Below, piece after piece: positions 1 to 8,285 of a stretch of DNA of 64,000 nt. The number at the start of each line of letters is the position of its first letter. Within the stretch, counting starts at the first letter, position 1. The position numbers were made by a program, and so were the translations under genes. The DNA lies in the NCBI RefSeq assembly GCF_964019385.1, contig NC_088653.1, positions 10,815,285 through 10,879,284 on the forward strand, written 5' to 3'. The notes below the pieces were generated by a model. It did no database searches and was not told the DNA's origin. It saw only the letters and a program-made list of their open reading frames with translations. This DNA comes from Sycon ciliatum. Taxonomy: Eukaryota; Porifera; Calcarea; Leucosolenida; Sycettidae.

Positions 1-465
1 CCCGTCACTTGCCGAATACCCACCTGGCTGTCACCCAACAGTCTTGTCGGTCATGCTCGTGATTCGTCGTTACTATGACCGGATACTTCTGCAGTGTTGT
101 TCTGTCTGCACCCAGCTGGATAAGGTTCGGCAACGTGCGCTGCATTTCCTGGGAGTCGACATGAGTCAAAGTGTCTTTACTTCGCCGAAAATATTCATCG
201 AATGCATTCAATGATTCACCCCGCCACCCCGCCATTCCCTTCGTTGTACACGCTCCCGATGCCTGATTGCGAGGCTAGCGCCGAGACCTCTGGTTGGTCG
301 AGTGGCTCTCAGTGCGTCGGTCACGCATTTCCTACAACCTCTGTGTCTTGTTTTGTGTTGTTCTTGGCCACATGTTTCCCAGCGGGGCTGTGTTCACAGT
401 GAAAAAGAAAATGAGAAAGACTCTAGTTTCAAAACGCAATCAATAGTACAAGCTGGATCGACATA

Positions 466-684
466 CTGTAAATATACAAAATTTCGGCGCTGCAAAAGTT
501 CGGCACTTCACGATTTTTGACATTTCGGCGGTGATTTATTTTCGGCTTGGGGTAGAGGGCATGGTGCATGGTATAGTGCGACAGATGCTGTGAAAAATTT
601 CATCGGCGTTTTAATTTAGGCGTTTTGGGTCGGTGCCGAATATAGCCGAAATTTAATAGCTGCCGAAAATTTGAATATTTACAG
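466..684. mobile_element. MITE-1 copy in A, TA target duplication
   Basis: The 219-bp element is flanked by TA (464-465 and 685-686). Its inverted ends are CTGTAAATAT-CAAA-TTTCGGC-like, and short GCCGAAA motifs recur inside. The empty site in copy D reads GGATCGACATACCAGG, so both ends and the 2-bp TA duplication are seen directly. TA duplication suggests mobilisation by a Tc1/mariner-type transposase. There is no coding capacity. Confidence 0.85.
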
Positions 685-1091
685 TACCAGGCTTTTTGAC
701 TGTGTACATATTTCTTCTAGCAGAATTTTTGTTACTAATTTTAGTAAATTAGGCTCGGGTGGAGAGCCAAGGATTCATTTATAAGAAGAAAGAGGGCCAA
801 AGAGCTACAAGTTACGCTATAATATCCACTAACACCACCAGTTACATTACAAGATGCGCTAGAGCTGAGATGTGCTAGAGCTGATTGCCAGTTATGTGTA
901 GAACGTCAGTACCGTCGGTCAGTGTCGTGCAATGTTATCGCATGAGCTTATTGTAAAGTAACTGCAGTGCTGTTACTGCATATTATAGCGTAACGTGTAG
1001 CTCTTTGCTCCTCTTTTTCTTCTTATCATTTACTTAAGTATTTAATTGTATCGGTGTATCCAGCTTGTCCAGTTGATTGCACTATTGCAAC

Positions 1092-1598
1092 TACAGTGAA
1101 ACAGCTGTCTGAGACGACGGCGCAATGGACCTTCAAAATGTGCTCTCTGTTACCAGGTGGCCTCCTTATCCAGGGTCATTTGACTGGAAATAGCATCCCT
1201 TGATCCTTGTTGCAGTGGTCTTCTAGGACAGGTGGTCTTCTGGGACAGGTGGTCTTCTAGGACAGGTGGTCTTCTAGGACAGGTGGTCTTCTAGGACAGG
1301 TGGTCTTCTAGGACAGGTGGTCTTCTAGGACAGGTGGTCTTCTAGGACAGGTGGTCTTCTAGGACAGGTGGTCTTCTAGGACAGGTGGTCTTCTAGGACA
1401 GGTGGTCTTCTAGGACAGGTGGTCTTCTAGGACAGGTGGTCTTCTGGGACAGGTGGTCTTCTAGGACAGGTGGTCTTCTAGGACAGGTGGTCTTCTAGGA
1501 CAGGTGGTCTTCTAGGACAGGTGGTCTTCTAGGACAGGTGGTCTTCTAGGACAGGTGGTCTTCTAGGACAGGTGGTCACCTTGACAGGTTTTACTGTA
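1092..1598. mobile_element. MITE-2 in copy A, carrying an expanded 17-bp minisatellite
   Basis: The ends are TACAGTGAAAC... and ...GGTTTTACTGTA. The ACAGT(G/A)AAAC and CTGTC-type inverted ends begin and finish at TA. Most of the interior (about 1213-1576) is roughly 21 units of GGTCTTCTAGGACAGGT. Its length varies between the four gene copies (507, 627, 369 and 225 bp) because of the array. Confidence 0.75.
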
Positions 1599-1659
1599 TT
1601 GTCCCCTCGTCGCTTGTTCAAAAAAAAAAGACTCTGCATTCGCTTTTGTTCTGATCCAG

Positions 1660-1817
1660 GTAGCAGTGCCAGTGCTGGTGGTGATGGTGCCGGGCTACCG
1701 GCTGCAGTGTCGGACGTGGAGCAGATGACGGCGCAGTGCATTGCCGACTGGCATACGCCGACTGCTGCCGCCGCTGCAGCATCCACTTACCAGCACATAC
1801 CTCGATTCTACAGAAAG
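1660..1817 (+). CDS. PPP2R3C: PPP2R3C copy A exon e2
   Basis: The acceptor is ...CTGATCCAG and the donor is GTACAG. The 158 bases are two codon-completing bases plus 52 codons. It encodes a Gly/Ala/Ser-rich linker, then EQMTAQCIADWH, an alanine run and STYQHIPRFYRK. Compared with copies B-D it lacks a five-codon AASEA stretch before DVEQM. The donor is phase 0. Confidence 0.87.
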
Positions 1818-4789
1818 GTACAGTGTGAAACTCTGCAGATTCTTTTGCATTTCTTTTCATGTCTTCTTTTTGAAACTCGGATGTTGAGCCAATAATAGAT
1901 ACAGTCAACTTTACGTATAACGACACTCGGCGGGGCATCAGAAAAGTGTCATTATTCGCGAAGTGTCCCTGTACCCGAACTCTCATTATATGCAGGGGCG
2001 TCACAGGGTTGCTGGGAGTGGTACGACCGGGGTCCGGGGGTATCCCCCGGAGAAAAAATAAGGATTTTTCGGCTAACAGGCCACGTTTTAGCACTCTACA
2101 GCCGCAAAGGAGGGTTCCCCTAGCACTTATTAGACAACCCTACTCCAGCTCCAAAAACATACTTCTCATGGATTTTTGGTATTTTCTGTACATCGTAGGT
2201 AGCCAAGCAAGGCAAATGGAAACCATTCAATGATTCAGGGCCATTGCCCTCGAAAAAATCGCAAAATCCGAAGTACAAGCGTGCTGCGCGTTCTAGCGCC
2301 AGCGGCTATAGCTATGCAAAAACGTATGTCGTGTCCTGCAAAAGTCTGCCGCGTCGCGTACACTATGTACACGTCCGGCCTGGACAGTCGCGAAGTAATT
2401 ATTTTAGTTGTTTTTAGAGAGAGAAGAAGATCCTTTGTTTTTGTTCGGTGGGATTGAAAGATCTGCCAGTGGACCGGAGAGCTACAACAATGGAAGCAGA
2501 AGAAAGCGCTTGCGGAATCTTCTCTGTCTTCGTGGCAACAGGACTTTAGTTTGCGAGAGACTTTCGTCCTGTCGTCGCGGACGAAATTCTTGTTGCTGCT
2601 ACCAGAAAACTCGGGGAACGAAACGATCGTAAATCGTGATAATATACCGTATATTCTCTATTATAAGCGCCGTGCTTCTATTTTTTCAACACCCCTCTAC
2701 CCCGTGCTTATATTGGGGACCGCGCTTATATGGGAGACCGTGCTTATATTTTTTCAACCAATACATCCATACAGAACAAGAAGAAATACATGCTAGATAT
2801 CATGCATGCAGCATTGATTTCCACCAAGACCGTGCTAGTAATAGAGACTGTGCTTATAATGTTTCGAAAGGTGCTCACAGTGTGCTAGTATTAGAGACTG
2901 TGCTAGTAATGGAGACCTGTGCTTATAATAGAGAATATACGGTAGGTGAAGCGGGTCGTGTCGGTGAACAGCTGCAGAATATTCTGCCGCCGTGGAGCAG
3001 CAGTCCAAACACTTTTCAGCTTCGGAGAATGAAGCGCTTCCCTTTTCCGTTGACAAGCGCTGCGTTCGCGGGTGTAATGCATTTTCGAATCCGCTTGCAG
3101 TAGATCGTCAGGAGCCAGAGGTACTAGGTAGGTGTCGTCGTGGAAAGAATATAATTATTATGTTGTAGCTGACAAGTGACATACATGTAGTGTCTCTTGA
3201 CGTACTGATCGCCATTGTAACATGGTAGATCTTGGAAAATTTTAGTTCTGGACCCAGTGATCGCCGCCAGCTCAGCTCTGTTTCCGTCAAGTTTGCAGTG
3301 AATGCGTCCGTGAGGAATCCATCGTCTGGTTGTCTCTAACCGTGACTCCAACCGCCTATCGTAATGGATAGCCGCCTGGAGTCTTGGGCAATAGCTAGCT
3401 GCTAGGCATCAAGTCTGTATGCTCCTTGCAATGAAAGTAACACTACTAACAGTTGCGATGTTTTGTACAAGTCCGAAGATCCTTGAATTTTTTTATTGCT
3501 TTTTCGGATGAATTGGGTGGACCATCCTGGACGAAAAGTGGTACGACCATGGTCGTAGTGGTCGTACCGTGTGTGACGCCCCTGATATGTATTACAGTTA
3601 GATGGGACTTTGCTCTGGGCATGGAAATTCTGTCGTTATTCGTGAATTGTTGTTATATCCGCAGTCGGTATTACCGAAGTTGACTGTATAGAAAGGAAAA
3701 AAGGACATAAGGGTACGAGTGTTGTTGCACTTTCTGACTGTATATAGTATCTAGTTACAGTGGTGGACGGTTACTCTTAATTAACTCGTATCCCTTATGT
3801 CCTTTTCCTCTTTTCTTTTCTATTCCTTTCTCTCCGCTGTTTCCCCTTTTTCAAGGCTCTCTTTCTTCAGTGCGTGGGCTTGGCAATGAAGCCGAGAGAC
3901 AGTCTGTCGACTGAGCTAGGTGCACCTCACTGGCACAGCCACCATGGCCCCTAACGTTTTTATGTCGTTGCTCCTTCCTGCTTCCTGTCAAGCTCTTCCT
4001 TAGTAGGGTTGTGTGCAATGTACAAATAATTCGGACGTCCCTAATCCGGGCAGGTCCGTCTACGGCAGTCTCCCTCTACCCCCCCCCCCCCCCTCCCCGA
4101 CCAGGGTTGACCTGTTCGGGTTTCTACTCCCAGAAAGTGACAGCCCTGACAATAAGCCTATTGCACATTGCCAAATATAGGAGGTATGAGTAATGCATGT
4201 GAGTACACTGGGATCAGCAATGCACTGGTCAACACCGCAGACGACCATGCCCAGGTGGCTGTGTGGGGTGTTATGTGAGTACGCTGGGATCAGCAATGCA
4301 CTGGTCAACACCGCAGACGACCATGCCCAGGTGGCTGTGTGGGGTGTTATGTGAGTACACTGGGATCAGCAATGCACTGTTCAACACCGCACACGACCAT
4401 GCCCAGGTGGCTGTGTGCGGTGTTCATGGTACAAATTACATCATTGCACAACGGGCTAATTATGTTCTATGCCTCCGTGGACACACGTATGTTCTGTGTC
4501 TGCTCGTATGTGTTTGCGGTTTACACTGCGCAGTGTCCGGATGAGAACGATGCAGTCCGTATGAGAGTGAGAGAGGAAGCACGGTAAGCATGCTATAATT
4601 ATTATGATGATGTCATGCTTTGCTCGTCTCGTGAGAAAATGTTATACAATGTGCACTCTGATGTAAAATATGTACTCTGTTTTGCATTTCTGTACGCTAG
4701 TGCTCAACCACGCATGCTCGGTTTTGGGTGCGTGCGCGCCTGCGTGTGTGTGTATGTGTATGTGTGGTCATTGGACGTGTGTATGTGCA

Positions 4790-4820
<31 letters not shown>

Positions 4821-5598
4821 TGTGTGTTTGTGTTTGTGTGCGCGCGTGTGTGTGTGCCCGTTCTTGTTTTTTTCTGTTTGTGTTCAGAGCACGTCATGTG
4901 CAGCGTCTTAGCAAGGAGATGTTGACGAACAGCGACCTTGATGTGAGTGTATACTTTCAAAGCAGAACTTTTCGGTGGTGTTTGATTTTCGGTAACTTCG
5001 GTGCCGACAATTTTTACTGATAATAAAAAGCACCGAAAATTTCGGTACAACCCATACTGTATACATGTAGTACTAGTACACTTACCTGGAAAACTGGTTT
5101 TACCGAAAATTTCCCTGCACCGAACCGCCGATTTTGGAGAATACCGGAAATATGACACCACCGAAAATATCTGCTTTACAGTATACTGTATAGTGTATAG
5201 TGCTGCGCTGTATTGAGTCACTCAGTCACTGAGTCACTCAGTCACTCAGTCACTCAGTCACCTAGTCACTCAGTCACCGAGTCACAGAGTCACCGAGTCA
5301 CTCAGTCACCGAGTCGCTGAGTCACCGAGTCACTCAGTCACTGAGTCACCGAGTCACGGAGTCACTGAGTCACTGAGTATGGCTGCTTTCCCCACTTGTT
5401 GAGTTGGATTTGGGCCATTCACGTGAATTCAAAATCTTGCGGGTGTGTCGACACCCACACTGTGTGTGTGTGTGTGTGTGTGGGTGCGTGAACATGCCTA
5501 CGCATGTGTGAATTACTTACTGGCGACTGACACATTTTCCACACTCACTTCTTCCTATTATCGCTGCCATTGCTGCCGCCTCCAGTGCTGCTGCTGGT

Positions 5599-5686
<88 letters not shown>

Positions 5687-6758
5687 TTGAATTCTTTATT
5701 CTCACGATGGCACCATCGCCAATAAGACATCGTTGTTGTTGTTGTTGTTGTTGTCGTCGCCGCCGCTGCCGTCGTCGCCGTCATCGTTGTTGCCTTTGCC
5801 GATTTCGTCAATGTTATACTTTGTGCCAAACAATTGAGAGTCCTCAGGCTAGGTAGAGTGCTCAATATTCATTTGAATAGAGCTATCTCTTACACACGAC
5901 ACAGAGCACCACACATCTGATCATTCGCGGCAGCTAGTAGTTTCATGCCCATAGGCAATCATCAGACAACTAAACCTTCGTGTCATGGTGTTCAGGGGCG
6001 TCGCACACGGTACGGTCACTACGGTATTGACCGTACCACTCTTTGCCCCGAGTACCACATGAATCAATAAAATGCACTGATTTGAGCTCTGAATTTCCAA
6101 ATTTTTGGCTCAGCCACCCCTCTCTCGCGCGTAAAAGTAGTACTTCAGATGGCTGACCGTATCACACTAAAATACCTTCCAACGCCCCTGGTGTTTGTTT
6201 TCCGTTACCCAGGTTGTCTGGGCTCTTCTACAGAGGCAATACTCCAGTCAGGAGAATGAAGAGAAGGTGAGTTGTTGTTGTTCTGTTGATCCGCCGCTGT
6301 GGTGGTCAGTGTGTGAACTGCACGTGGGGCGTGGGTCAGTGAAGCTTGCTCTGTTGTCAAATACCGTACTGGCAATATATGTTGCCGCGTAACGCAGGGG
6401 GGTGCGGTGTAACGCGCGACCAGGCTAGTGCGACAAATTTTCGTTGCGTTCGTAACGCGCGTCAGGCGGGGTGCGGCGATCTTTTCATTGCAGTTTGCAC
6501 TGCAAAGGCTGAAAACTGTGAAAGCACGTGTACCGCGTGGCAAAAAAAAGGACTGCGGCAATATAGAAACCTGTGTAACGGCTCCTGTGCGACTTTGCAT
6601 GTAACGCCCTGCGTGCGGCAAACATGTGCCAATGTAACGCTTCATGGCCTCACTGCGGCAACATATATTGCCAGTACGGTAACCAAGAGTTCATAGCCAA
6701 AAGTGTTCAGCTCGACCAGCTCTCGCCTAGTGGTGAAACGGTCACACGTGTGTCCGTT

Positions 6759-6818
<60 letters not shown>

Positions 6819-8236
6819 ATTCTCTCCGACTCTCTCTCTCTCCCCAATGCAGATGATCAATTTTGACGACTTTGTGCGCGTAGGCCAAGAGGCCGGCGAA
6901 AAGTTCAGGTAAGGCTGTAGCTGGGCCTTCCGGTCGGTCACCTTTGCACCAGCCTCTCCCCATACCCCCCTCCCCCTCCCCCTTCACCGTCATTGCCGCT
7001 GTCGTCGTCGTGGTTTGAAATCTTTATTCTCACGATGACCAGTGGCCAATAAGAGGTGTTGTTTGATTTCTTTATTCTCACTTGTTGTTGGCGGTGGTGG
7101 TGTTGATGCTGCTGTTATTGTTGCTGCTGCTGGTGCTGCCGCCGTTGCTGCTGTTGCCGTTGATGTCAACTTTTTTGTTGTTGCTAACGTAATTCTCATC
7201 GTCATTCTCATCGTCATTCTCATCGTCATTCTCATTGTTTTTCTCATGGTTGTTGTCATGGTTCATGCAGCTCTTACTTCACTCCCATGGTGTATGCAAA
7301 GCTCTACCAGCAAGACCCCCGTGGCCGGTAAGCTGTTCTAGAGTACAGCCATGCAGCCATGCAGCTGTACAGCTTAGCTAAAGCTAGCTACGCATACAAG
7401 TTTTATTTTCGGTACACGTACAAGTGGACTTTGCCCACTGGCCCTAGATTCTGCATTCACAGCACGTACCGTGAACTGCGATGCCTAGGCCATTAGGCAC
7501 AAGCATTCACATACTGAGTGAGGGTCGAAAGCTTTTAGGGTGGGGTTTGGGGGGGGGGGGGGGGCATGCTCCCTGTCGCCCTCACGGACTAAGTGCCTGG
7601 CACTTCTGCACTTTCAACCTTTTGAGAAGTGGGTTGGGTGGAGGGGGGGGGGGGGGGAGGGGGAGGGGGCACATGCTCCCTGTCGCCCTTACGGACTACC
7701 AAGCGCCTGGCACTTCTGCACTTTCAACCTTTTGAGAAGTTTTGACACTGTGGAGCTTACCGTACGTGCAGCCTTTGACTCCTGATATAACAAACACCAT
7801 TGTGCAGGAGAATTAGTTCTTTATAGCCGAAGTTTGTTATAACAGAAATGCACTCACACCATACAAGCAGCAAGTCATGACTTGCAAGTGGCCCACGACA
7901 GAATGAATGCACCTGGTTTACATACGGCCCTACAATGTTTGGTTTGTTATAGCCGAAACTGTTCGCTATAAAGGGTCAGCTTTGTGCGGGTTCAAAGAGG
8001 GACATGGACACTGGTTCGCTATATCCCGTAATTCGCTATATGTATGTGCGAGTCTGTTATAAGTGGAGTCGACTGTATATCTTTAAAAAAAGGCGGGCTC
8101 CCTCTTCAGGCCAGCAATGGATCAGCCACTGATGTGCATATCTGTCTCTCCGTCTTTCTTCATTTCTGTGTGCCTGTCTGTCTGCCTGTCTGTCTGTCTG
8201 TCTCTTTGTGTATCAATGTCTTTCTCGTACCTCCTC

Positions 8237-8285
<49 letters not shown>

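Larger units (their letters stand above)
1..1659 (+). other. Intron 1 of PPP2R3C copy A (3' part)
   Basis: This stretch matches 14211 onward (copy B) and 17906 onward (copy C) almost base for base. It has no coding signal of its own and holds two TA-flanked MITEs (466-684 and 1092-1598). The first is missing from the equivalent place in copy D (56806). Confidence 0.8.

Noticed and set aside
1213-1576. CRISPR-like regular array
   Set aside because: Units are contiguous 17-bp repeats without unique spacers, in a eukaryotic intron.
4263-4587. Frames through the 76-bp satellite reading CYVSTLGSAMH (also 17172-17655 and 21235-21685)
   Set aside because: 76 is not a multiple of three, so the same unit is read in different frames. 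The array is intronic and only the terminal CPDENDAVRM part is a true exon.
5545-5865. Poly-Asn, poly-Thr and poly-Cys reading frames through the (TTG)n arrays (also 61799-62159)
   Set aside because: Any frame through a trinucleotide repeat stays open. There is no other protein-like sequence, and the array lies in an intron.
7481-7785. Gly/Arg-rich frames around 7550-7670
   Set aside because: They are created by poly-G tracts whose lengths differ in copy D (63460-63480).
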